Assembly: GCA_013697365.1 (NCBI GenBank)
Contig: JACCXA010000036.1
Span: forward strand, 1 to 34,765
Direction of reading: 5' to 3'
From: Chthoniobacterales bacterium
GTDB taxonomy: Bacteria > Verrucomicrobiota > Verrucomicrobiia > Chthoniobacterales > UBA10450
DNA length: 34,765 nt
Shown: one piece after another, positions 9,502-18,136 of the stretch
Position numbering within the stretch: position 1 is the first letter of the stretch
Layout: each line of letters opens with the position of its first letter
The notes under the pieces: generated by a model
Database searches by the model: none
What the model was told of the DNA's origin: nothing
What the model saw: only the letters and a program-made list of their open reading frames with translations
Position numbers and translations under genes: made by a program

Positions 9502-10662
9502 ATGCATGCCTTTCGCTCAATTCCTTTCCAGGGCGGCGTGGCCAAAGCTGTTTCAGCTGCGGGACTGCGAGAAAGCGAGAGCTGGCGGCGGGCGTTTCAA
9601 GCCGAGGCTAAAGACTCGCGCTTCTACGAAATTGTCGAGCAGACGCTCGATGGTTCGTTTGAGCATTACTACCTTGTTCTGGAGGATTCGAGTGGGCGGA
9701 CGCGCGCGATTCAGCCGGTCTTTTTCGTCCGGCAGAATCTAGTCGAAGGAATCCCGGCTCTGCATTCGTTAGTCAAGGCTTTGCGAAGCGCTTCGCCGCG
9801 TCTTCTCACCATGCGCGTTCTGATGGTGGGCTGCGCGGCAGGCGAAGGTCGTCTCGGGGTGTGCCAGGCGGGGGACGAAGCGTGGGCCGCGGCCGCATTG
9901 CATGCGGCGCTGCCGGTCTACGCGCGGTCTCACAAGGCGTCGCTCGTCGTCTTCAAAGATTTTCGGTCCGAATACCGGACGGCTTTCCACTTCCTCGTGC
10001 AGAACGGCTACACGCGCGTTCCGAGTATGCCTATGACACGTCTTCCTCTGCCGTATTCGGACTTCGACGACTATCTCGCGACCTTGAGCAAGGCGACGCG
10101 GAAAGATCTTCGGCGCAAATTCCGCAAAGCAGAAAACACGTCGCCGCTGGAGCTCTCGGTCGTAATCGACGCCTCCTCAGTCGTGGATGAGATCTACCCG
10201 CTCTATCTCCAAGTGCAGGCACGCTCGACGATGAAGTTTGAGACTCTCACGAAGGATTACTTCCGAGCGCTCGGCCGGCACATGCCAGACCGCGTCCGCT
10301 TTTTCCTCTGGCGATGGAAGGGGCGAATCGTTGCCTTCAGTCTGTGCCTCGTGCACGACGGCGCAATCTACGATGATTGCCTGGGACTGGACTACGGCGT
10401 GGCGCTCGACCTGCATCTTTATTTTCTCACCTTTCGCGACATCATCCGCTGGTCGATTGCACAGGGCCTTGACCGCCACCTGAGCAGTCCGCTGAATTAC
10501 GGGCCCAAGTTGCATCTTGGTTGCGACCTTCTGCCGCTCGACCTCTACGTCATGCACACTTCGCCTTGGCTGAACCGAATCTTTCCGTTCATCCTCAAAC
10601 TTCTCGAGCCGACGCGTCACGATCCGACACTGCGCCGCTTTGCAAATGCGCATGAACTCTGA
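9502..10662 (+). CDS. GNAT / BioF2-like (FemAB-type fold) acetyltransferase
   Basis: ATLSKATRKDLRRKFRKAE ... FFLWRWKGRIVAFSLCLVHDGAIYDDCLGLDY pattern; ATG 9502 preferred because the track start (9376) lies in the terminator. Confidence 0.7.
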   Translation: MHAFRSIPFQGGVAKAVSAAGLRESESWRRAFQAEAKDSRFYEIVEQTLDGSFEHYYLVLEDSSGRTRAIQPVFFVRQNLVEGIPALHSLVKALRSASPRLLTMRVLMVGCAAGEGRLGVCQAGDEAWAAAALHAALPVYARSHKASLVVFKDFRSEYRTAFHFLVQNGYTRVPSMPMTRLPLPYSDFDDYLATLSKATRKDLRRKFRKAENTSPLELSVVIDASSVVDEIYPLYLQVQARSTMKFETLTKDYFRALGRHMPDRVRFFLWRWKGRIVAFSLCLVHDGAIYDDCLGLDYGVALDLHLYFLTFRDIIRWSIAQGLDRHLSSPLNYGPKLHLGCDLLPLDLYVMHTSPWLNRIFPFILKLLEPTRHDPTLRRFANAHEL

Positions 10663-11089
10663 GCCGCCGCCAGATTCGGCGGTCGTAGACCGCCGTTACA
10701 GGGGACTCCGTAGCCCGTGGCTGCAGGTTGCCATCAGCACTCTTTCGGTCGCGATCGCGGAGCTCTTCATGAAGCGCGGAGCTGACGCTACCGCCCACGT
10801 TGCGGAAGAATGGGGCTGGACTGGCCTAACGACTCTGGCTTCACCGCTAGTCTGGGTCGGGATGCTCCTTACATTTATTAGCTTCATTACCTGGCTCTAC
10901 GCGATCAAGCATCTGCCGCTTTCCGTCGCCTTCCCCGCTTCCCAAGCCGTCCATGTCCTGGTCCCGATCAGCAGTTGGCTTGTCCTGGGCGAACTGATCA
11001 GTCCACTCCGCTGGTGCGGCATCGCGCTGGTCCTCGCCGGGCTCGCGCTCGTGGCACGACCAGTCGCTCAGCTCGAGGAAAAATTATGA
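10640..11089 (+). CDS. EamA/DMT-type half-size transporter subunit 1
   Basis: 4-TM small protein with EamA-like LPLSVAFPASQAVHVLVPISSWLVLGELISPLRWCGIALVLAGLALVA; start TTG 10640 or ATG 10646/10652. Confidence 0.75.
   Translation: MQMRMNSEPPPDSAVVDRRYRGLRSPWLQVAISTLSVAIAELFMKRGADATAHVAEEWGWTGLTTLASPLVWVGMLLTFISFITWLYAIKHLPLSVAFPASQAVHVLVPISSWLVLGELISPLRWCGIALVLAGLALVARPVAQLEEKL
10677..10695. repeat. perfect hairpin cggcggtc-gta-gaccgccg
   Basis: 8-bp perfect stem just downstream of the GNAT stop and inside the start of the DMT ORF. Confidence 0.7.
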
Positions 11090-11430
11090 GCCCGCTTGTG
11101 CTCATGCTCATTCTGGTCTCGCTCGCGACCTTCGTCGCCGGTCAACTCCTCCTCAAGCGAGCCATGGACTCCACCGTCCGCCGAGGCTTTCGACAACGAA
11201 CGTTCGCTTTCTTCATTCTCACTGGAACAGGAGCGATGGCCGTCTCCTATTTTCTCAATCTCGGGCTGCTGCAACAGCTCGACTTGAGCTACCTCTATCC
11301 CTTCCAGGGCCTCACCCTCATTTTCATTAGTGCTGCCGCGGCCCTGCTGCTGCGCGAGAAGTTGACGCCACCACTAATCGTCGGCTCGCTCCTGATCACG
11401 GTAGGCGTCGTGCTCGTCTCCCTCAGTTAA
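11086..11430 (+). CDS. EamA/DMT (SMR-like) half-size transporter subunit 2
   Basis: ATGA overlap with the preceding gene; LLQQLDLSYLYPFQGLTLIFISAAAALLLREKLTPPLIVGSLLITVGVVLVSL; internal ATG of track ORF 10975..11430. Confidence 0.75.
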   Translation: MSPLVLMLILVSLATFVAGQLLLKRAMDSTVRRGFRQRTFAFFILTGTGAMAVSYFLNLGLLQQLDLSYLYPFQGLTLIFISAAAALLLREKLTPPLIVGSLLITVGVVLVSLS

Positions 11431-12327
11431 GACCGGCCATAATTTCTCGAGCGCGGTGTGATTGATGGCCCGCGCATGTTGCAGTTCCCACGGAGGCGAT
11501 TTCGGATGATCCATCCAAGCCACAAAGCGCTGTTTGCGGCGGGCGTAAGCCGGTGGAGAAAACGCGCCGCACAAATCTCCCGCCACGACCCGCGACCCGC
11601 GACGCAGTTCACCGAGCGCCCAAGCCACATCCTCAACTGTAAACCGTCCGCTCTCCCAATTGGTAATTGCATCACTCAGCTGCAAACAATCCAGGTCGAC
11701 GGTTACGTAGACGTTGGCGCCGGCTAATTCCGCCACGAAGCGTCCGAACTCGTCCCGCCATGTCGCGCAAAAGATCGCACCCCGCCGCCCTTGTTGTGCT
11801 GCCGGTCGTTGGTCGGCCCACGGGTACAATTCGAGCCGGCCTTCCCTTTCCGCGCGTCGATTGCCAAAGATCTGGCTCGGCCACCAGCATTCGAAGTTTC
11901 CGCAACCCCAGACGCTGACCTTGCGCACATGAGCGAGCTCAAGCGCGCGGTTGACCCATCCGCCACAAGCCCACTTCGGCGGACGCACGTCCCAATCCGG
12001 ATGATTATCAAAAGAGACAACAACGACTGGCCGCGCCATTCTGCGGATCCACAAAGCGGTCAAATGATGAAAGTCGCCCGAGCCATAAAGAACGAAAGGC
12101 GGGAGCCCGGAAATGCGTTCCGCTTGGAACTGTTCGATCAATCGCGCGGGCGCAGAAAACCGGAGCTGCGGCCCCCACTCCCGCAAATCGATCGTGTCCA
12201 TTCCTACCAAATCGTTTTGCCATGCATCATCGAAGTTCAGGTGCAGCGAATGAGCCAAAGCGGGTGACTCTCGCGACAAATTCACTTCCGGACAACCGGA
12301 CCTGCATACGCGCATTGTTCGTCGCAA
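11374..12327 (-). CDS. arginase/ureohydrolase-fold-like hypothetical protein
   Basis: YGSGDFHHLT, VVVVSFDNHPDWD and VYVTVDLDCLQ resemble the metal-ligand motifs GGxH, DxHxD and DxDxxD of the arginase superfamily; exact start uncertain. Confidence 0.6.
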   Translation of the reverse strand: MRRTMRVCRSGCPEVNLSRESPALAHSLHLNFDDAWQNDLVGMDTIDLREWGPQLRFSAPARLIEQFQAERISGLPPFVLYGSGDFHHLTALWIRRMARPVVVVSFDNHPDWDVRPPKWACGGWVNRALELAHVRKVSVWGCGNFECWWPSQIFGNRRAEREGRLELYPWADQRPAAQQGRRGAIFCATWRDEFGRFVAELAGANVYVTVDLDCLQLSDAITNWESGRFTVEDVAWALGELRRGSRVVAGDLCGAFSPPAYARRKQRFVAWMDHPKSPPWELQHARAINHTALEKLWPVLTEGDEHDAYRDQERADD

Positions 12328-12351
12328 CAGCGATCTATCGAGGATTGACAG

Positions 12352-12824
12352 ATGCCAGCCAATACGCCTAACGAGAAGTCTTCAGGGGAACCTGACGAGC
12401 GAGATGTCTTCTGCAAGGTGCAGGACGCGTTTCGCCTTTTCGCGCGCAACACATCAGCCGTCCTCGGCACGGCCTGGTCCTTCGTCATCGCGCTCCTGAC
12501 CATCATCATTTGGGCGGGAACGGGTCACATATTTGGTTACTCGGATACCTGGCAGCTCATCATCAATACGGGAACGACCATCGTAACCTTCCTGATGGTG
12601 TTTCTGATTCAGAATACGCAAAACCGCGATTCCAAGGCGGTCCACATCAAACTCGACGAGTTGATCGCTCCATTGGTGGAGCAAGCAATCAACTGGTGGA
12701 TCTGGAGAGGCTTTCCGATAATGAATTGCAACAATTCCAAAAGGAATTTAAGCGCATCGGCAAAAAGGCTGACGCCGCCAACGCCAAGGCGACGGAAGTT
12801 GAGGAGGAGATAGAATTACGCTGA
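12352..12824 (+). pseudogene. low-affinity iron permease family protein, apparently frameshifted near 12666
   Basis: Frame 1 gives ...TGTTIVTFLMVFLIQNTQNRDSKAVHIKLDELI; the family-like continuation RSIGGASNQLVDLERLSDNELQQFQKEFKRI is in the neighbouring frame. Confidence 0.75.
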
Positions 12825-13499
12825 AACCGCGCCGGCCTCTTCGGGCCGCGCTTCCCCTGTGCGGATAAAAATCTTGCCGCGGGGGCAGAGCCGGAAAATT
12901 TCGCAGTGACGACAATCTGGCCGGCGTGCGAAGCAGCGCCGCCTTCCGTGCCAGATCAGCCAGTGGCTCCAGATCGTCCAACGTTCCCGAGGGACCACTT
13001 TCATCAGGTCGCCCTCGATTTTTTCGGCTACGGTTTGTTTCGTTAGGCGCAGCCGTTGCGACAAGCGCGCGACGTGCGTATCGACAACCACGCCTTCCTC
13101 TTTCCCGAATGCGTTTCCCAGGACGACGTTCGCGGTCTTGCGTCCCACGCCGGGGAGTTCGTGCAGCGCTTCCATCGTCTCGGGCACCTTCCCACCGTGA
13201 CCCTCCGCGATGGCCGCGGCCGTGGCGCGGATGCTTTTAGCTTTGCTTCGGAAGAATCCAGTCGAGCGAATTTCATTTTCCAGAGTCTCCTGCGGCGCCT
13301 CGGCGAAATCCGCCGCGGTGCGATAGCGCGCAAACAGCTTTGGCGTTACCAGGTTGACACGCTTGTCGGTGCATTGGGCTGACAGGATTGTCGCCACGAG
13401 CAGCTGCAAGGGCGTCTTGAAATCCAGCTCACAATGCGCTCCCGGATAAACTTCCGGTAGCACTTCGATTAATTGTTCAACCCGCTGGCGGATCGTCAT
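12816..13499 (-). CDS. nth: endonuclease III
   Basis: HhH LHELPGVGRKTANVVLGNAFG, catalytic VVDTHVARLSQRL, Fe-S cysteines CFARRPDCRHCEIFRLC. Confidence 0.95.
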   Translation of the reverse strand: MTIRQRVEQLIEVLPEVYPGAHCELDFKTPLQLLVATILSAQCTDKRVNLVTPKLFARYRTAADFAEAPQETLENEIRSTGFFRSKAKSIRATAAAIAEGHGGKVPETMEALHELPGVGRKTANVVLGNAFGKEEGVVVDTHVARLSQRLRLTKQTVAEKIEGDLMKVVPRERWTIWSHWLIWHGRRRCFARRPDCRHCEIFRLCPRGKIFIRTGEARPEEAGAVSA

Positions 13500-13807
13500 A
13501 TCCGCTGCCGCCGCGATTTCCGGCCGCGCGCCTTGGCGACGAACACCCTGCCGCGCCGGATGATCCTCCGCGCCCAGGCGTATTCGCTGGCCAGAATTGC
13601 GAGTCCGATTGGGATGACGATGACCGCGGGTCCAGGCAGAACCACCATCGCGAACCCGATCAGCAGGATCGTCAGGCCGAGAACGGTGTAGATCAGCTTT
13701 CGGATCGCTGGCATCTTATCGAGACCGAGCTTCCGATTGAGTCGCTGTTGCCACGCAATTTTCCGGACCTCAAAGGAGTGCGGACGATGCTCAGTTTGTA
13801 CAGGCAT
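13496..13807 (-). CDS. PGPGW-type small transmembrane protein
   Basis: GFAMVVLPGPAVIVIPIGLAILASEYAWARR; 4-bp overlap with nth. Confidence 0.65.
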   Translation of the reverse strand: MPVQTEHRPHSFEVRKIAWQQRLNRKLGLDKMPAIRKLIYTVLGLTILLIGFAMVVLPGPAVIVIPIGLAILASEYAWARRIIRRGRVFVAKARGRKSRRQRI

Positions 13808-13834
13808 GATGAAGACGGGGGAGACAGTTTTTGG

Positions 13835-15106
13835 CTAGCGCTCCGCGAAAGCCGCCAGCTTCTGCTCCAGCTGCGGAGGCACATTCGCGGTGATCACGGC
13901 CCAGTCCTCTTCGTAACGCAGATCAAGGACGTGTCCCACCCGGTGCACTTCCGCGATCAACCCTGCTTCCGCCAACGGAACGCGAAAGCGCGAGTTCAAG
14001 CGCCACGAACTGATGGCCGCTTCCAGCGCATGCACCAAGGTGGCGACGCCTTCGCCAGTGCGCGCCGAGATGGCCACGCTGCCGGGGAACCGGTTTTGAT
14101 AAGCCGCAGCCAGCTCCTGGTTCGGCAGCGCATCCACTTTGTTGAAGACAAGCAACGTCTGCTTCCCAAAAGCGCCTAGCTCCTTTGTTACTTCGTTGAC
14201 CGCTTCGATGTGCTCGTCGACTCGCGGATGACTCAGGTCGACGACATGGATGAGAAGATCGGCTTCACTCACCTCCTCGAGCGTCGCTTTGAAGGACTCG
14301 ATTAACATGTGCGGCAGCTTGCGCAAAAACCCGACCGTATCCGTTAAGAGCATGCGCCGTTTGTTTGGGAGCGTGAAGCTTCGCGTGGTGGGATCGAGCG
14401 TGGCAAATAAGCGATCTACCGCAAGCACATCAGCGCCGGTTAGGAGATTAAGCAGGGTGGATTTGCCCGCGTTTGTGTAGCCCACGACGGCAGCGACCGG
14501 CCACTGGTGACGGCGGCGGCCCTCGCGCTGCACGCCCCGTACTTTGCGTACCCCTTCCAACTCGCGTTCCAGCCGCGCGATCCGTTCCTGCACACGGCGC
14601 CGATCTACTTCCAGCTGTGTTTCACCCGGTCCGCGGGTGCCGATGCCGCCAGTCTGACGGGAAAGATGAGTCCACATCCGCGTCAGGCGCGGCAGCAAAT
14701 ACTGGAGCTGAGCGAGTTCGATCTGGAGGCGACCTTCCCGGCTGCGCGCGCGTTGCGCGAAGATATCGAGGATGAGCTGGGTTCGATCGAGCACTTTGCG
14801 CGAGAAAAGGTTTTCCAGGTTCCGGCCCTGAGCAGGCGAAAGTTCATTGTCGAAAATGACCGAGGTGACCTGCTGCTCCTGGAACGACTTCTTGATCAAC
14901 TCCGCTTTGCCTTTGCCGATGTAGTACGGCGCGGTCGGCTTCTCGAGCCTTTGCGTGACTAAACTAACCACCTGAGCTCCGGCGGAATTGGCCAGCTCCC
15001 GAAGTTCCTCCATTGAATCAGCGAGGTCCCACTTCGAAACCCCGTCTTTCTCGAGTCCAACTAGAAGCGCTCGCTCCTGTTTCTTCTTCGGCTGAATTTC
15101 AATCAT
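13835..15106 (-). CDS. hflX: GTPase HflX
   Basis: GTRGPGETQLEVDRRRVQERI, VAAVVGYTNAGKSTLLNLLTGADVLAVDRLFATLDPTTR, DTVGFLRKLPH, FNKVD. Confidence 0.96.
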   Translation of the reverse strand: MIEIQPKKKQERALLVGLEKDGVSKWDLADSMEELRELANSAGAQVVSLVTQRLEKPTAPYYIGKGKAELIKKSFQEQQVTSVIFDNELSPAQGRNLENLFSRKVLDRTQLILDIFAQRARSREGRLQIELAQLQYLLPRLTRMWTHLSRQTGGIGTRGPGETQLEVDRRRVQERIARLERELEGVRKVRGVQREGRRRHQWPVAAVVGYTNAGKSTLLNLLTGADVLAVDRLFATLDPTTRSFTLPNKRRMLLTDTVGFLRKLPHMLIESFKATLEEVSEADLLIHVVDLSHPRVDEHIEAVNEVTKELGAFGKQTLLVFNKVDALPNQELAAAYQNRFPGSVAISARTGEGVATLVHALEAAISSWRLNSRFRVPLAEAGLIAEVHRVGHVLDLRYEEDWAVITANVPPQLEQKLAAFAER

Positions 15107-16007
15107 CCTGTGGCGTGAAGGAGAGACGGGCCTTCCGCGAGATCCATTCGATTGCCGCTGACAAATCGTGGAGTGAGAGATTCAGTAGCTCGAAATTACT
15201 TTGCCGCTGAAACCAGGTCAATTGCCTTTTGGCGTATCGCCGCGTCGCTTGCTGGATCGAGCCAATGCACTCCGCTTCTGTCACGCGGCCATCGAGGAGG
15301 TCGTGAATTTGGCGCAGGCCAAGCGTCTTGGCAGCCGTCGAGCCAACTGCGCCAGCCGCTCGCACTTCGTCGACGACCCCACGCTCAAACATCGTGAGGA
15401 CTCGAGAATTGATTCGCTCGTAGAGCTCCTCGCGATCGCGGAAAACGAAGACGCCGGAGAAGTCTCTGTCGCGGCTCCAGGTGACGCGTTGCGCCGACAC
15501 CGGCCGTCCCGTGAGAAGGCAAATCTCTACCGCACGTGTGAGGCGGCGCTTGTTCCTGGAGTCAATCCTCCCAGCGGTCGACCGATCCAACTGCCCGAGC
15601 CTAACGAGCAATTCGCCTGGCGTGAGCTGGTCGAGCTGGTCTCGCAATAGCGAAGTTCCCCGCGGCAACGGCGAGAGACCATGCGTGAGCGCCTTCACGT
15701 ACATGCCACTTCCGCCCACGATGAAAGCAGGCTTGCCACGCCCCCGGACGTTTGCGATTGCCGCAAGGGCTTCGACCCGAAATCGCTCCGCGCTCATCTC
15801 CTGATCCAGTGGCATGGTCCCCATGAGATGGTGCGGCACAGCGGCCAGGACCTCCGGCACGGGTTTTGCCGTCAGGAGATCGAGACCGGCATAAATTTGA
15901 AACGCGTCGGCGCTGATTATCTCACCGCCACACGTAGCCGCGACCCGCGCGGCTAATTCGGATTTCCCGGTCGCCGTGGGCCCGACGATATAGAAGGCGC
16001 CACGCAC
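15099..16007 (-). CDS. miaA: tRNA dimethylallyltransferase
   Basis: YIVGPTATGKSELAARVA, ISADAFQIYAGLDLLTAKP, YAKRQLTWFQRQ; 8-bp overlap with hflX. Confidence 0.95.
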   Translation of the reverse strand: MRGAFYIVGPTATGKSELAARVAATCGGEIISADAFQIYAGLDLLTAKPVPEVLAAVPHHLMGTMPLDQEMSAERFRVEALAAIANVRGRGKPAFIVGGSGMYVKALTHGLSPLPRGTSLLRDQLDQLTPGELLVRLGQLDRSTAGRIDSRNKRRLTRAVEICLLTGRPVSAQRVTWSRDRDFSGVFVFRDREELYERINSRVLTMFERGVVDEVRAAGAVGSTAAKTLGLRQIHDLLDGRVTEAECIGSIQQATRRYAKRQLTWFQRQSNFELLNLSLHDLSAAIEWISRKARLSFTPQDD

Positions 16008-16012
16008 ACGAA

Positions 16013-16090
16013 CCCTTAATCCTGCACTTTCACCTGCACATGCGTTTTCCCCCAGGAGTGCAGGTGCAAAGGAAAGAGCAGAATTAAGGG
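16013..16090. repeat. long imperfect inverted repeat between RRM gene and miaA
   Basis: cccttaat/attaaggg outer arms, cacctgcac/gtgcaggtg inner arms, partly paired middle segment. Confidence 0.75.
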
Positions 16091-16157
16091 AGGGAACAAA
16101 AACGGGAGACTCTGGCAGCGCTTGCCACCACGTCTTCCGCTTGTAACCGGTTGCTCC

Positions 16158-16694
16158 TTAGCTGGCCGAATGTTCGCTCGATTTCGCGCCGCTCACGAGA
16201 AGCTTGCGGCCAAGGAAATCCTTATCATGCAGCTCCGCGACCGCCCGTTGCGCTTCTTCCACCGTGTTCATCTGCACAAAGGCGAAGCCCTTCGAGCGCT
16301 GGTTGTGTTTGTAGGTCACGACCTCGGCGTTCTGCACCTGACCAACGCCGTTGAAGAGCTCGAAGAGGTCACTCTCCGTGGCCTCGAACGACAGATTGCC
16401 GACGTAGAGACGCGGCGTGGTGACTGCGACTGATTCCGGTGGCTTCCGCGCGGACCGGGTCGTTTCGCTCTGGCTGCGCGAGCCATTGCTGCGCGGTTGT
16501 TCCACGCGCGCGATCGGCGGATTCCCGTTGCCGAAAAATGCCATAATCTTGTCCCAGAGCGATTTCTTCGCCGGGGTTTTGGGAGTCGTCGACCGTTCGC
16601 GATACGGGCGATCGTCGCCCCTTCGGCGTGAACCGCCGCCGCTGCTGCCGCCGCGTGGGCGCCGTGAATTTCTCCCGGATGAATGAGTTGCCAT
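16158..16694 (-). CDS. RRM-domain RNA-binding protein with basic/disordered N-terminal extension
   Basis: RNP2 LYVGNL and RNP1 KGFAFVQM; start MATHSSGRNSRR at 16694 with upstream AAGGA-like RBS. Confidence 0.88.
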   Translation of the reverse strand: MATHSSGRNSRRPRGGSSGGGSRRRGDDRPYRERSTTPKTPAKKSLWDKIMAFFGNGNPPIARVEQPRSNGSRSQSETTRSARKPPESVAVTTPRLYVGNLSFEATESDLFELFNGVGQVQNAEVVTYKHNQRSKGFAFVQMNTVEEAQRAVAELHDKDFLGRKLLVSGAKSSEHSAS

Positions 16695-17037
16695 AATAAT
16701 CCTTCGTGTTGACCGAATTACGATTCGGGCAGAGCGCATCGGTTGATGCCCTGTCCGCGGCACGCAAACCCCGCAGGGTCCAATTCAGTCGCTCGAAAGC
16801 AATTTGCGTGGCCGCTGGAAACTCCGCCGCCTTGAGTCGGGAGCTGTGTCGAAACGAATGGCGAGCCGCGTAACGCAATTGACGAGACCGCAGAGACGCG
16901 ACCGCTCGCATGATCTCCCAGAGCCTGAATCGTCGTGAAAAGCGGCCACCCGAATATTCGAAAAACACTCCTGACATCTGTGAATAAGTATGGCGGATGA
17001 GAGGCGATTGCAAGGCGGGCGGAGGTGGCAGCAGAAA

Positions 17038-17115
17038 ACATTGAACATCGAACTTGGAACGCCGAAGTTTCCCTGTTCGATGTTCAGTGTTCGATGCTGG
17101 ATGTTCGATATTCTG
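17038..17115. repeat. palindromic/tandem TTCGATGTTC repeat element
   Basis: acattgaacatcgaac (17038-17053) vs gttcgatgttcagtgt (17075-17090) inverted; three 14-nt units TGTTCGAT(G/A)... at 17074, 17088, 17102. Confidence 0.8.
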
Positions 17116-18064
17116 CCGGGGCTCTTTCTTCCAGGAACCAATCGACAAAGAGCGGCAACCCCACGCTAAGCGGAGTGGCCGGTTGGTAACCGAGGAGCCT
17201 CCGCGCCTTTGAGATATCCGCGCACGTCATCGGCACATCGCCGGGTTGTTCGGGTAAAAGATTGATCTCCGCCTTGCGCCCGAGCGCGTCTTCGATCGCT
17301 TCGATCAGCGCCCGCAGCTCGATCGTCTCGCTTTCACCGAGATTGAAGATGTCGAAAAGGGGACCGTCGTATCGCAGAGCGGCCATTACGCCCTGCACAA
17401 TGTCGTCCACATGAGTGTAGTCTCGGCGGGTCGTGCCATCGCCATATTGATCGATGGGGACGCCGGTCAGGATTCGCTTCGTGAATTGGTGGATCGCAAG
17501 ATCAGGCCGCTGCCGCGCGCCGTATACTGTGAAAAAACGCAGCGCCACCACTCTCATTTTGTAGAGATGCGAGAACGTAGAACAGAGAAACTCCCCGGCG
17601 ATCTTGCTTGCGGCGTAAGGGCTGATCGTCTGCGTGAGGTGAAGATCTTCGGAGAACGGCGCCGTCTTTGCGAGGCCGTAAACCGAGGAACTGGAGGCGA
17701 AGATGAATCGCTCGATCCCGGCGAAGTGCGCTGCTTCCAGCAGGTGCAATGTTCCGCCGACATTGGTGTCGTAATAAAGCTGCGGTTGCTGGATGGACGG
17801 CCGCACCCCGGCTCGCGCCGCCATGTGTGCGATCACATCAAACCGCTCGCGCTGGAACAACGCGCGAACCGCTTCCCCATTTCGCAGGTCAATCTCATGA
17901 ACCTGCACGTCCCGCGCGACGCCTGCCAGATTGGCGCGCTTGATCTCGGGGTCGTAAAAGTCATTGAAGTCATCGAGAATTGCGACTTCGTGACCGGCAG
18001 CGAGCAGTTCCTCCACAAGATGCGAACCGATAAACCCCGCGCCGCCCGTGACCAGAGTTCGCAT
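17084..18064 (-). CDS. NAD-dependent nucleotide-sugar epimerase (UDP-glucuronate 4-epimerase-like)
   Basis: MRTLVTGGAGFIGSHLVEELLAAGHEVAILDDFNDFYDP, YxxxK site SPYAASKIAGE, RRDYTHVDDIV. Confidence 0.92.
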   Translation of the reverse strand: MRTLVTGGAGFIGSHLVEELLAAGHEVAILDDFNDFYDPEIKRANLAGVARDVQVHEIDLRNGEAVRALFQRERFDVIAHMAARAGVRPSIQQPQLYYDTNVGGTLHLLEAAHFAGIERFIFASSSSVYGLAKTAPFSEDLHLTQTISPYAASKIAGEFLCSTFSHLYKMRVVALRFFTVYGARQRPDLAIHQFTKRILTGVPIDQYGDGTTRRDYTHVDDIVQGVMAALRYDGPLFDIFNLGESETIELRALIEAIEDALGRKAEINLLPEQPGDVPMTCADISKARRLLGYQPATPLSVGLPLFVDWFLEERAPAEYRTSSIEH

Positions 18065-18136
18065 CGCGCGAGCGTAAAGATAAACCTGAAACGGAGCAAG
18101 GGTAGAACCAGCGCAGGCACTTCCTTCGCCTTATTA

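Noticed and set aside
10177-10653. 158-aa - strand ORF antisense to GNAT gene
   Set aside because: No RBS or domain evidence; the sense gene is better supported.
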